A stretch of DNA of 64,000 nucleotides from assembly GCA_002989075.1 (NCBI GenBank), contig PSQN01000016.1, positions 372,001 through 436,000 on the forward strand, in the 5' to 3' direction. Position 1 is the stretch's first letter. Each line of letters opens with the position of its first letter. The DNA is from Arthonia radiata (Eukaryota; Ascomycota; Arthoniomycetes; Arthoniales; Arthoniaceae). This document shows positions 11,867 to 22,414 of this stretch, piece by piece. The notes below the pieces were generated by a model. It was given only the letters and a program-made list of their open reading frames with translations, was not told where the DNA came from and made no database searches. The translations under genes were made by a program, and so were the position numbers.

Positions 11867-12830
11867 TTATTCGCTTTCGCTACCCTCCTCATCCTCATCC
11901 TCATCCTCATGTCTCTCGCCAGTGTCGTCATCCTGCTCCTGGTCACCACCATCTTCAACCTCGTCATCAGAGAGCTCATCCTCGACCTCATCTTCCTCGT
12001 CCTGATCATCGCCCTCATTCTCATCAATTGTGTCATCGCCTTCGTCCATACCGTTCATCATAGAATCGTCATTGGCATCCGTGCCAGCACCATTCGAGAG
12101 ACGCGGCTTCTTCGCCGCAGGTTCTCCATCCACGTGGCTTGTGCTCCCATTGACCGCCGGCCCGCTCTCTCCATTCTCTCCGCCTGTACCACTCTTCTCC
12201 GCTTCGGTTTTCTCCTTCTCTCTAAGTCGGCGGCGGTAGTCGTTGCGTTTGTTGTTTAGCATAGCGGCGAAGCCTAAGCCATTGTCAGTATGATTAAGTG
12301 GCAGCAACCGAGGGAGGATAATCTTACGCTTCTCTTCCTCCTGGCACTGCTCGACCATTTCTTCGAACTCGAGATCTTTCAATGCCTCGAACACGTCATC
12401 TGGCTGTATCGTCTTCTTGTTGTTCAGAGTCGCTCGGTCGTTTGCGCTGCAACGGCAATCGTTAGCATGTGATATATTCTCCAGCACATTGAAGGGAGAT
12501 TGTGCTACACATGAGCGGTTTCGTACAACATACTGGCTGGCGAGATAGTTCACGAATACAGTTGCGCTCTTTGATATCGCAAGTATCGCGTCCTTCTGCA
12601 CTTGTGTGTTGGGCGGCATGACGCCTTTAGCGATTCGAGCGACCATTGAGCGTGGGAGGTTTAGGTCCTATAAAGCGTCGCGATCAGCTCCTTTTCAGTC
12701 TAAGCCAGTGCATAGGACAGGGAGGAAAGTCTTATACTTCTACACCCAAATTTTGAATCAGTTTCCGGGTCGTATAGGGCGCGGCATCGAACTCGTCGTC
12801 CGCGGACGTCTTGGGCTTCTTTGTAGGCAT
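11867..12830 (-). CDS. dpb4: DNA polymerase epsilon subunit D, histone-fold (Dpb4/POLE3-like)
   Basis: Four exons: 12738-12830, 12534-12667, 12328-12446 and 11867-12273. Introns are 70, 87 and 54 bp with donors GTATAA, GTATGT and GTAAGA. Total 753 nt, 250 aa. Residues from about 32 form a CBF/NF-Y-type histone fold (DLNLPRSMVARIAKG, then KSATVFVNYLASHAND and TIQPDDVFEALKDLEF). This is the signature of Dpb4/POLE3, which pairs with Dpb3 in the leading-strand polymerase and also serves ISW2/CHRAC remodellers in known fungi. The last ~60 residues are almost all Asp and Glu, encoded partly by a CCTCAT repeat (on +) at about 11885-11911, as in family members. NC2-beta is a less likely alternative. 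It lies head to tail behind sld3. Confidence 0.88.
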
Positions 12831-13243
12831 GTTGCTATCGAGGGCGGGTGAGGATGCGAGAGAATGATCTATTCGGAGAAGTGTAGGATCGCAGCACTTG
12901 CAGGGTCCGTGTTCGTTTAGCAAGCTTGAGAGGGTGGTCAATAGAAGGGAAACGTGATGGCGTTCATGAGAAAGGGCAAACTTGGTCAATAATTTGAACA
13001 AGAGGTGAGTAGACGCGCTACGCGGGGCAACCAGACGCGTCTTTTGGTGATGCTTGGCATTGCAAGGGGTCACTCCTTAATTGCGCCCCGGGTCATTCCT
13101 ATTCTTGAGTACTCCACCATGTGAGGGATTCTTCTTACGAGTAGATGGGTATCTATTCCTCCCCGAAAGCGAGTACCGAGAAACAAGTCCATCATACCAC
13201 GCTCGAAAGGAAAACATCTGCATACAACAGGTCTGTTCATCAT
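12831..13243 (-). promoter_or_regulatory. Intergenic between sld3 and dpb4
   Basis: 413 bp that must hold the sld3 3' end and the dpb4 promoter and 5' UTR. No conserved frame was seen. I cannot name specific sites. Confidence 0.4.
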
Positions 13244-15909
13244 CTATAGTAACTCGTCACAGTCGTCATCGTCCCACCCCAACGAAGCGTATAAGGAGGC
13301 ACCAGGTGTGGCCCCAGCCCTGGTATCGGATTCTGGCGGCCGCGAAGACTGCCGTTCGGGCGAGACTTGTCGCTCAGAGTCGCGCCTCTCGTCCGATTCG
13401 CCCACTTGCGGCGGTGATGACTGCAGAACTAATTCCTCTGTCCGGCGCACCGCTTTTACTGGGGTTGACGTGGACACTTTGACGTTCGTTGGCTTTTGCG
13501 TGGATGCAGGCACCATATCATGATCTGGATCACGAGTGCCTACAAGCAAGGCTGGCTGCTTCCGTTTGCTGAGTCGATGTGATGGCGTTTGGAAAACGTC
13601 AGCCTGGTCCGAAGGCGGCAGTCTGGCAGCTACGTTTGGCTTCGAGGTGCTGTCACCGATCTCAGATACCCTTCGTGGCGTGGCGGCTGCATGTGGATCA
13701 GTAGAAGGGATAGGGAAATCGCTGTCTGGCACTGCTGTATCTAAAATGCAACCAGCAGCAGTCATTGCATCTTTGGTCTTCTGTTCTCTACGCGGCGTAG
13801 CTCCAACCTCAACGCCCAATCGACTTTTGAGCCAAGGTTTTTTCGGTATTTGCACTTTCTTGGTCTCGAGCGAGTTGGCATATTCCTGCACAGCTTTCCC
13901 TCGGTTGGGCTTTTTGAGCGTAGCAATGGCCTCTTGCAACTCGGTATCCACGCTGGGCTTGCGCTTAACCCTCGACTGGCTAAACCGAGAGATAGCAGTC
14001 ATATCGACTTCTCGCTGGCTCAGCTTCGTCGACGAGCTGATACTACTGGCTCGCGACAAGGTACGCCTCGGCGGTTTCATTGGCTCATCAAACGGTGTGC
14101 TGCTCGACTCACGCGTCTTCGCTCGTAATACTGAGTCTGTGGCTGACCTCACCAGCGAAGGCGGCTTCTGCTGCACGCCGCTAGCTGAGCTGATCCTTTG
14201 CAGCCGACGTTCACGGGCCTGTGGCGGAATCCGACGAATTTCCGTCCCCGGTGCAATCTTTTCGCCACCTTTGCCAGGTAACGGCCGAGTCGGAGAGGAC
14301 TGCGATGACACACCCATCCGCTTTGCAATCTCTTCGACTTTCAACCTCAGTCGTGGTGCGTAGAACGGAATCAACACATGCTGACAGAAGTCTTGAAATT
14401 TATCCTTACTTGCTGGTGGATCACATGTGCTGGGGTTATACGCACTTCGAGCGTTGATTTCCTTGGCTTTCTCTTCATGATCAACGGCTTCAATCGATTG
14501 CCATATGCACAATCGATCAACGAGCATCTCGAGTGCCGCATCCAGATTCTGTGGCTTCTTGCTTTTCCGGTATAGAGGCTGAGAAGCTTGCTGAGAATTT
14601 TCGTGTGGAGCTTCTGGCAACGACGAGGCTTGCGTGTCTGCTGACTTGGCCATACTTGCCTCAAGCGCGATCACTTCTAGGACTAAGATAATCTGTAGGA
14701 GGGTTTCTCTGAGCCTAAGATCTACCTGCATGGCTTTACTGTGATTCTGGTTCGAAGCCGCTTCCGCCGTCACGTCTTGGCCATGCCACCATCTAATCAT
14801 CATCTGGACCTCAGACGAATACATGCCGTTCTTGCCAGGCTTGGGCTTCTTCAATTTCTTTGTTTTCTGCATGCGCGCATTGCCATTCGTATGGGCAGCA
14901 TCAGATCCTGATGTGAGATCTTTGATGGCTTCTGGTATTGTCTGACGGTACTTCTTATCAAAAGTGGAGGGACTCAGGATCATCAATCGAAGGCTTCCGA
15001 CGAGTTGCAGCTTGCGCGACGACTCTGTTTCCCCGGGCCCTACAGCAGCTCGCGCTCGTGGCAATGTACTCTTCGCAAAGTAGGCCAGAGATGCCTTTGA
15101 CAGGTAAAGCGCTTCGAGATATTGCTCTGCAAGGCTCCTTGCAATCTCGTCAACGGAGAGGAGAGATGCATCGCGTGGAGCGACCTGGGGTTCGTCTGGC
15201 GACTCCGGGTGTCCATTTGCCTCCGTGGCTGTAGTTGGGGTTGACGGTGACCGTGCTTTCTCTTGTTGGACTTCGCGTGCAAGTGTAGCAGTCCTAGCAG
15301 CTGCTCGGCGTTCAGGCGATCGAGTAATCAACTGCGCTGACCTCCACCATTCCTCTCGCGTCTCAGTGCCAACAGTCAGCTTTTGTATCTTTCGCGGTCG
15401 AACCGCGCCAGTCAGCGGTTGAGGCAGAACACTTGTGATATCTATACCTGGTATAAAGGGTGTTATGGAGTACAAATTGGCATCGACATGTTCGACGGCG
15501 GCCAGGCGAGAGGTATGGTTGACCTGCACCAGCAAGATATGTGGCTGATCTGTGGCGCTGTTATCGAGGTAGGCGTCTAATTCCGGATTGACAGCTTGAA
15601 AAAGGCGTCGTTGTGCAAGCGCATCGTTCGTATCTGCAAAGTCGAAGAGGTGAAGGGGAATTTGCGATTTCGCTACGGTGCGGAGTGGCTCAACGGTCAC
15701 GGCCGGTCGGTTGGGACACTGGAAGCGTTAATGGCGGACTGGTAGCTTGCGTACTGATCGATGCATACTTTTATCTCAAAAGCGCCGAAGAGCAAGGAAA
15801 TCGGAGAAGAATGGGGCTTTTTGCGCTTGCGCAGAGATTCTGTGGGCTGTGGGTGTCGTGGCGCGTTTTGGAGCGGTGCTACATGCTCAACATTGACATC
15901 CGTGGACAT
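13244..15909 (-). CDS. sld3: DNA replication initiation regulator Sld3
   Basis: The main exon is 13244-15718. Its apparent first codon at 15700 is GTG, and a 5' exon, 15769-15909, restores an ATG start (MSTDVNVEHVAP, then SLRKRKKPHSSP). It joins through a 50-bp intron (donor GTATGC, acceptor TTCCAG) in frame. Total 871 aa. The central region, about residues 230-420, carries the fungal Sld3 Cdc45-binding domain pattern: EQYLEALYLSKASLAYFAKS, then a basic KTKKLKKPKPGKNGMYSSEV stretch and RWWHGQD. The C-terminal half is Ser/Pro/Arg-rich with many SP and TP sites. In yeast these are CDK targets that bind Dpb11. The role is loading Cdc45 onto MCM at origins. Family call is firm; the 5' exon is inferred from splice signals and frame. 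Confidence 0.85.
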
Positions 15910-16298
15910 AGCATCGTAGCAATGTGTAAGTATACTTCTTAATGGTACAAGATGATACTGATGACAGCAGAGTGATGTTATGGGGTTAGAGAAGGTGGCT
16001 GGTGTACTAGCGTTGGTCATGGAGTCGGGAAACGCGTCCGAGACGCGTCGTTTCGAAAAGAGTGATGTCATCTCAATTCGAACGAACACAGTCTCACGGA
16101 GAATCTTGAATTTTACAAAAGCACTAACGAATCTCGGCATTATCTTACGAGTTCAAACAGAGGCGATCACATTTAAAATGGAGACCAAGTATTCGGGATG
16201 CTGTCACGCGAAATGGAAGGAGAGTTAACCCTCGTTACGGGTTTTAACCCCCCTCCGAGGTGCGGTCATTTCATATTCAATCTATCGGCGAGCGCACT
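15910..16298. other. Intergenic between sld3 and the methyltransferase gene
   Basis: 389 bp upstream of sld3 and downstream of the methyltransferase stop at 16299. No motif I can name. Confidence 0.4.
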
Positions 16299-17343
16299 TT
16301 ATTGCAGTCGAGCTGCAAACCGGAGATTCCTGGTACCCGGAAATAGCCACGGGTAGGCCTTTTGCATCTCTTCCGGACTCAGTCCTTTCTGAGTATAGCT
16401 ATCGTCGTCCAGGAGTTCGGCCTCAAGATGCCACGATGTGTTCGTCTCTTTGCCAAGCTGCTCCCTGCGCATCCCACTGTTAGTATGCTTTGGAATCGTG
16501 TTGTATGGCGAAGATCAGGATGTACGCACATTAAGGCTTGAAATGAGACAGCGTTGTGATAGAAAGCCTTCAAATTCTTGTCTCCCATTTTTGGCGCGTA
16601 CGTGCCAGACGTCTCGTTGCCAATTTGACGACCGACGATCAAGCTGCCCGGCTTCTTGCGCATCAGTTTGATCACCTTGTGCACAGCCGCCATCTGGTTT
16701 TGGTATTCGAAAACATGTAGGAAGGACGAGAGATTGGCAATGTCCATCTCACCTTCCAATGGCTGAAGGCTGGCGCTCACTGTCGGATCGAGCATGTTCT
16801 CAGCGACGCATGAGCTCTTTGCAAGCTTGTTCCCATCCCGATACAGCGCAAAGCCTTGATCGAGAAAGCCTTGCTCAACATCGATGCCATACACGTTACC
16901 AGGGGGGACCCCGTCCACGATCAGCTTGCGTAGATCTGTGCCAAAACAGCAGCCAACGTCAACGACATTCTCACCAGCTTTCGCTCTGGCAAGGATCTCT
17001 GGATACAAGGGATGTTTGCTCAAATTGATGTTGAGAAATTTGCCCTGGCCGATGCAAGCTACCCTTTCTGGTCAGCGCGCGGTGTGCATCAGGCAGCTCG
17101 GTATGAACCCTACGATAGGGTACAACAGCGAACGCTTCACGCCTCTGATGAGTATGTCAGCACCGGGTCCGTGTCATCGTCGTTCAAGTCATCCATTCGC
17201 ACCACACGGTCCACATGATCCACCACTTCCTCTGGCGGCACGCCGCTGTACTGCACAAGGATTTGGCGTGCATCACTCGGTATGTCCTCGATCTTTTTGC
17301 TGAACCATGCTTGTGCTTTGCTCGCTTCGAACTTTATGCTCAT
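16299..17343 (-). CDS. SAM-dependent methyltransferase, AusD-like fungal family (four exons)
   Basis: Exons 17203-17343, 17114-17144, 16530-17058 and 16299-16464, with introns of 58, 55 and 65 bp. Total 867 nt, 288 aa. The 31-nt exon 2 supplies RREAFAVVPY, and exon 3 starts with PCIGQGKFLNINL, the YPCIG box typical of fungal terpenoid methyltransferases such as AusD. The class I SAM-binding motif is DVGCCFG at residues 91-97, followed by NVYGID. The last exon reads EQLGKETNTSWHLEAEL and ends with FPGTRNLRFAARLQ. The TTG upstream of ATG 17343 is not a start. Known relatives methylate carboxyl or hydroxyl groups of meroterpenoids. No biosynthetic cluster surrounds this copy, so the substrate is unknown. 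Confidence 0.82.
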
Positions 17344-18067
17344 AGTGTTTTGCAACGACGGGGCAGATGGGATAAGGAGAAGAAGACGTAAGCCGTGTTG
17401 GTCTACTTATGTATTCATGTCAGCCCCACTTTGCGACGGCTACACGACGCTTTCCTGCAGCTATCAGCACAGGAACATGGTTCGCCGGTGATCTGTTCCA
17501 ATCAGAGCAGTGTAAGATTGCGGATGAGTACGTGTCCGTGGTATCACGGAGGGACTTGGTCTTCCGTTTCCGTCTGAATGGAAGGTAATGAACCACCATT
17601 GGACGCAGAAGAGCATTCCAGAGACGAGCACACAGGATACCATCAGTGAATCTTGATTTAACATACTACCCTCCAGCCCCAACGCCTGTATAGAAGAATA
17701 AAAAACTGCTGGCCATACCTGGGGTTTATCGCAAAGGCATTCGCGAAGCTAGTCCCCAAAAGGCTCCGCGGAATCGTTCCGCGGAGCATTTCACTTGGCA
17801 GGGCAGGCCGACTTGGCCTTCAAATGTTCAAATTCATTCTTCTCACTCACTGAGCACCCAAGGCATTCATCGTTCGGTGCAGACGTTTCAATTGTCGTTA
17901 ACCGCGGTAAAGCCGCTTGAGTAGCATCGAAAGCCGCACAACGGCCACTGTAATCATTATCAAGATATTACACCGAGGAGGCTTTCCTCGACTACTTCCA
18001 CTTCAACGTTGTCGCCTCTCACAAGTACGGGCACACGACCTACACATAAGTCCAGATCGAGCACACG
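17344..18067. promoter_or_regulatory. Divergent promoter, methyltransferase (-) and prp11 (+)
   Basis: 724 bp between two divergent start codons. It holds the perfect inverted repeat at 17763-17787 listed separately. No conserved frame. Confidence 0.5.
17763..17787. repeat. Perfect 11-bp inverted repeat, 3-nt spacer
   Basis: GCTCCGCGGAA, spacer TCG, then TTCCGCGGAGC. Each arm carries CCGCGG. It lies about 280 bp upstream of prp11 and 420 bp upstream of the methyltransferase. It could be a dyad binding site for a dimeric regulator (paired CGG/CCG triplets suit Zn2Cys6 factors) or a hairpin. Function is inference. Confidence 0.7.
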
Positions 18068-18766
18068 ATGGACTACCAGAACCGCGCTGGCTCCAAGTTC
18101 GGTGGCGGCGGGGTTGCCTCTCAATCCGCATCAAACGCCGACCGGCGCGAACGACTCCGCAAGCTCGCTCTCGAAACCATTGACCTTGACAAGGACCCCT
18201 ACTTCTTCAAGAACAATGTCGGGTCGTTCGAGTGCCGGCTATGCCTCACAGTCCACCAAAATGACGGATCGTACCTGGCGCATACGCAAGGGCGAAAGCA
18301 TCAGACAAATCTTGCCAGACGCGCAGCCCGCGAGGAGAAGGAGGGCAAAAACAGAGACGAGAAGCTGAACGCAGGCCTGCTAAGCGGCGTGCAGGTCAAG
18401 AAGAATGTGGTAAAGATTGGACGGCCGGGTTATAAGATCAACAAGGTGCGACATCAGGTCACAAAGCAACAAGGGCTGCTGTTTCATCTACAGTATCCTG
18501 AGATCGGCCGCGATGTGGTGCCCAAGATTCGCTACATGAGCGCATGGGAGCAGAAGATCGAGGAGCCGGACAAGGGCTATCAGTACTTGCTGATTGCAGC
18601 GGAGCCATACGAGACGTGCGCTTTCAAGTTGGAGGCACGGGAGATCGATCGCGAAGCCCAGTGGGAGTGGTTCGATGAGGACAGCAAAGAGTTCTGGGTG
18701 CAGATCATGTTCAAGACTGAGCGAGACGAGCGGTATGCAGGTGTGCCCGGCTTGGTGAGAAGATGA
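18068..18766 (+). CDS. prp11: Splicing factor 3A subunit 2 (Prp11/SF3A2)
   Basis: A single exon of 232 aa, the full length of fungal orthologues. The family's opening is present (MDYQNRAGSKFGGGGVAS, then NADRRERLRKLALETIDLDK). A C2H2-type U1-like zinc finger follows at about residues 56-78 (CRLCLTVHQNDGSYLAHTQG). The C-terminal half contains the LFHLQYPEI and RYMSAWEQKIE blocks. The product is part of the SF3a complex of the U2 snRNP, needed for branch-site recognition in the nucleus. The ATG at 18068 begins the conserved N-terminus, so the start is secure. Confidence 0.96.
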   Translation: MDYQNRAGSKFGGGGVASQSASNADRRERLRKLALETIDLDKDPYFFKNNVGSFECRLCLTVHQNDGSYLAHTQGRKHQTNLARRAAREEKEGKNRDEKLNAGLLSGVQVKKNVVKIGRPGYKINKVRHQVTKQQGLLFHLQYPEIGRDVVPKIRYMSAWEQKIEEPDKGYQYLLIAAEPYETCAFKLEAREIDREAQWEWFDEDSKEFWVQIMFKTERDERYAGVPGLVRR

Positions 18767-19205
18767 GAGACCGCAGTAGTCGTGATGAAGATCTCAGTCA
18801 TCGATTGTAAGATCTAGAGACAGCGGACCGAAGAGGACGATCCGGAGCGCACGACCTGCCAGTTAGGTGCCCGAAGCGAGTGTGATTTTGAGTTATTGAG
18901 TGCTGAGCTCAATCTCAAAATATATGACCAGCGGTTGACAACAGCACGGAGCGGATATCGCGGAGAACGCGGCTCCAAGTGCGCGGTGGCGGACTCACTC
19001 GACGAGCTCGAGGCTTTCCAGGCTGCGGATAGATCAGCCTTCGACCTGGTTGCTGGGAAGCATAGGCGCATTGACGCCCTACACTATGGTGTGAAGCTGT
19101 TCTTCATCTCGGTCATGGCGTTGACCTGCCATGTTGGCGACGCTCCAAACTCATACTTCTCTTGGGAAGATCGAGTGAAACAACAACCGTCTTCCACAAT
19201 CGCTT
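18767..19205. other. Intergenic between convergent prp11 and gir2
   Basis: 439 bp that hold both 3' ends. Open frames here have no homology I can see and one overlaps gir2 antisense. Confidence 0.45.
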
Positions 19206-19937
19206 TCAGGTCTCAATTTTCGTCTTCTCTACCCCCTCCGCAAGCGCATCAACACCTTCATCTTCCTCCTCTTCACCGCGCCCAGCCAGACCCTTCACCC
19301 ACAGCTCCCTTCCTGTCATCTTCTTCTCCTCATCCTTCACTGCCTTCGCTCCCAGCTTCTTGACCAGCTCCGCCCGCTCTGCCTCCTTGCGTTTATCATC
19401 CACTTCTTTCATCTCTTTTCTGAACGCTTCCCGCCATCCAAGAAACCTCTCCGCGGTAACCTTTTCACCCTCAAACTTCGCATTCTCTTCCTCTTCCGCC
19501 TTACGACTTTCTTCCTCGCGCTCGCGCTCGCCTTGACTGAGTCGGTCGATAATGAGGTTCTCAATGAGCTCCTTGAGCGTAGAGTGCACGGCAAAGATCA
19601 TAGCCATGCCTAGGTTCTCCTCAATCGTCGGGCCCAGCATCTCCATGACGGTGTCCTTGTCCGAGTAGAGATCGAAATGTGGTATTCGCGGGGCGTTGGG
19701 CGGAAGAGCGAGGTCAAGTTCGGGCGCACTCTCGGGATATTGCTCTGGTAGCGAGACGCGCAGGAGAAGGGTGGCTTTGGGCTCCTCGTCATCCGAGTCT
19801 TCAGGGGAGGGAAAGGTTCCCTCGGGGAGCTCCAGTGTCATCGCTATGCGCCATTCCGTCTCGGAGACGTCTGTAATCTCCTCGGGGAAAATGCTTTCGA
19901 GAACTTCGCGCTCTTCCTTTTGGTCGTCGCGTCCCAT
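19206..19937 (-). CDS. gir2: RWD-domain protein, Gir2/RWDD1 family
   Basis: One exon, start chosen at 19937 (MGRDDQKEEREVLESIFPEE), because the RWD domain begins there. The ORF extends 21 codons further upstream without family resemblance. RWD domain is about residues 5-125, with the PEQYPESAPEL motif. A long charged coiled coil follows (REREEESRKAEEEENAKF), and the tail MTGRELWVKGLAGRG ends in acidic residues, matching RWDD1/Gir2. In yeast Gir2 binds the GTPase Rbg2 and Gcn1 on translating ribosomes and modulates Gcn2 signalling. The role here is inferred from the family. Confidence 0.88.
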   Translation of the reverse strand: MGRDDQKEEREVLESIFPEEITDVSETEWRIAMTLELPEGTFPSPEDSDDEEPKATLLLRVSLPEQYPESAPELDLALPPNAPRIPHFDLYSDKDTVMEMLGPTIEENLGMAMIFAVHSTLKELIENLIIDRLSQGEREREEESRKAEEEENAKFEGEKVTAERFLGWREAFRKEMKEVDDKRKEAERAELVKKLGAKAVKDEEKKMTGRELWVKGLAGRGEEEEDEGVDALAEGVEKTKIET

Positions 19938-20276
19938 ATTGGGTGGTAAGTTCGGCGCTTCGAAGTGGTAGGATAGAAGCTCAAGGATTGCGCATGTCAA
20001 GCCGGCAGTCTCTCAGCGTAATGCGAACGCCTATGAAATATGAGCCCGTGGGTATGTGCCTGCTTTCGAATAGTTCGCTCGGTTCCATCGTAGAGGATGC
20101 GGAGGATGTATAAAGACGAGTGTTGGTGATTTAGTGGGGGGCTTGCATAGGGGCGGCTACGGAACCGTCCTTGCTGTGCTCCATCAGTGAATCCTCGCGT
20201 TCTCTTCATCGTCTCAAGTATCACAAACTCATATCTGCGATTGACGCATAGGCCTACGCATCGACGGTACAGAGGC
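19938..20276. promoter_or_regulatory. Divergent promoter, gir2 (-) and tubulin cofactor E (+)
   Basis: 339 bp separate the two start codons, so the genes share a promoter region. No specific element identified. Confidence 0.6.
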
Positions 20277-22162
20277 ATGGCAGACAAGTTCCACCTCGAC
20301 CAGAGGTTATCATACGATGGTCACTTATGTACTGTCCGCTATATTGGGTCTGTGAAAGGCACGAATGGAACGTGGCTCGGCGTGGAATGGGATAACGGCG
20401 AACGTGGAAAACATGCTGGGACACATCACGATGTGAAATACTTCAAATGTAGGCGTTGGCAGATTCGTCCTCACGTCGAAGATTAATGTACAAATAGATA
20501 GGCGTCAGTAGGGTTCCTACAGCAGCGTCATTTGTCCGACCTTCACGACCCACAGATTCAGTAAATGACTTCGTCGACGCCGTCAAACAAAAGTACGCGT
20601 CTGACCTTGGAAACGGGGTCTACAATGTGCGATTCAACACTTCAGACGACACGATCAAGATCAGCGGCAAAGAAGTCGAAGAAGTCGGCTTCGACAAGAT
20701 TCGCAGGCAGCAAGCAAACTTGCGACAGTTGCGTATCGTCGTCGTAGACACGCATTGTATCTCTCGCGCTAACGCAGTGAAAGCTGAGCTGAATGCTCGG
20801 AATATCCAGCATGACACGGACGTTCTCCAGGCCATACCCAATGTTCTGGATCTTGACCTGAGCCGCAATTTGTTCGAGGCGTGGAGCGAAATTGTGGACA
20901 TTTGTCGACAATTGAAACATCTGACAAGCTTACGTGCAGATGGCAACCGGCTTGCGAGTGCAGATCATCAGCTTGTTTTGCAGCAACTGGAAACGGCGCC
21001 TTTCAATCGGATCAAGTCCCTATCCCTGAACACCACCTTGTTGCGATGGGACGATGTCGCTACCATCGCTAGGACTCTGCCAGCTCTCACGAATCTTTCA
21101 GCAAACGGCAACGAATATACTGACCTCACTGATGCTGATTTGCCTTCCAGTATTGAGAGCCTGAGCCTGGAAGGAAACCTATTCCAGAGTCTCGAATCTG
21201 TCAAGACTATAACTAGCCTACCCAACCTTCGGCACTTGGACCTCAGAGACAATCCTATACATAGTGTGGCCAATGACAGCCTCTCGAAAGGCCCCATCAC
21301 CCCCTTCTCCTTCCCCTTGTCACTGGTGGAGCTCAACATACCCTACTGTTCCATCGACGGTTGGTCCTTGATCGACGCTCTTGGCCGTGTCTTCCCTGGG
21401 CTCTCCGCTCTCCGAGTCTCCCACAACCCCCTATATGAATGCCTGACTAGCGCTGATGGCAAGCCCCTCACTGCCGACGACGGCTACATGCTCACCCTTG
21501 CACGGCTGGGGCAATTGAACAGATTGAATTTCAGTTCGATCACACCGAAAGAGCGCCTGAATGCGGAACTGTATTATTTGTCGCAGATCCAGCTGGAAGT
21601 GTCATTGGCCAAGGAAGAAGACGCACGTTCTGTCCTGGAGAAGCACACCCGCTACCCGCACTTATGCCGACTTTACGGCCAACCAGGAGCACGGAAGTCT
21701 ACCCTTCGACAAATTGTAGACCCCCTTTCTCTTGCTGCCGCTCTCGTCACGGTCTCTTTCAACATCGATGTGAGTATGACTCAGACGGCTTTTCTCGATG
21801 CCGGCAAGTTTAATCCAGACCACCCAAGGGCCCGGAGCTGGGTCTGCGAGTTGCCGAAGAGTTACAGCGTGTACAAACTCGTTGGTCTGGTTGCACGACA
21901 CTTTGCGCTCAGACCTTTATCACTTCAGCTGAAGTTAGAGTGTCCCAACGATGACACAGGGCCTGGCCGGGCTGAGTCAGATCTATCTTCGGACAGCAAC
22001 GATGACGACTCCGATGCTGGAAGCAATAGCAAATCTTTTCCGCAGCTTGCTCAGATGCAACAATCGAGGCACACGCTTTCATCGCTCACACGCTCACTTG
22101 ATACATGGGTGGAAGGCAACCAAGCCACGATATGGGTTTGCAAACGGCCGGAAGTCCCGTAG
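20277..22162 (+). CDS. TBCE: Tubulin-specific chaperone E (TBCE/Pac2)
   Basis: Exon 1 20277-20448 and exon 2 20526-22162, with a 77-bp intron (donor GTAGGC, acceptor ACAGCAG). Total 602 aa. N-terminal CAP-Gly domain: GTWLGVEWDNGERGKHAG, then YFK, with the intron splitting the segment before SFVRPSRP. Leucine-rich repeats follow at about residues 140-360 (LDLSRNLFEAW, LRADGNRL, LSLEGNLFQSL, LDLRDNPIHS). The C-terminal part, after an insert, is ubiquitin-like with an acidic loop. This order is diagnostic of TBCE, which helps fold and dissociate alpha/beta-tubulin heterodimers in the cytosol. A second AG three bases upstream could add one codon. Confidence 0.93.
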
Positions 22163-22414
22163 GAGGCGTTGCCAAGCCAGCCACGCGAACGGGAAGATCC
22201 CAAATGTTATAACACCGTTTGTAACGCAATCACGTGTGCGGGATCAGATAATGCAGACTTCATGGAGTAGAGCGTATCAATACTCGAAGCGCACGTGATG
22301 GCATTACTATGTTATTGCGTGTAGATGCAAGAATAATCATACATCGATGTGGGGAATCTCGTTATCCAACCGTGGCTTGCCCTTGCAAAGCCAGAACCAA
22401 TGCAGCGCACTCTT

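Noticed and set aside
11867-12830. Calling the histone-fold gene NC2-beta
   Set aside because: The LPRSMVARIAKG and KSATVFVNYL blocks fit Dpb4/POLE3 better, as does the long acidic tail.
16299-18766. A secondary-metabolite cluster around the methyltransferase
   Set aside because: Neighbours are sld3 and prp11; no synthase, P450, transporter or regulator nearby.
18896-19363. 155-codon ORF on + between prp11 and gir2
   Set aside because: Its second half is antisense to gir2 and is low-complexity Ser/Pro.
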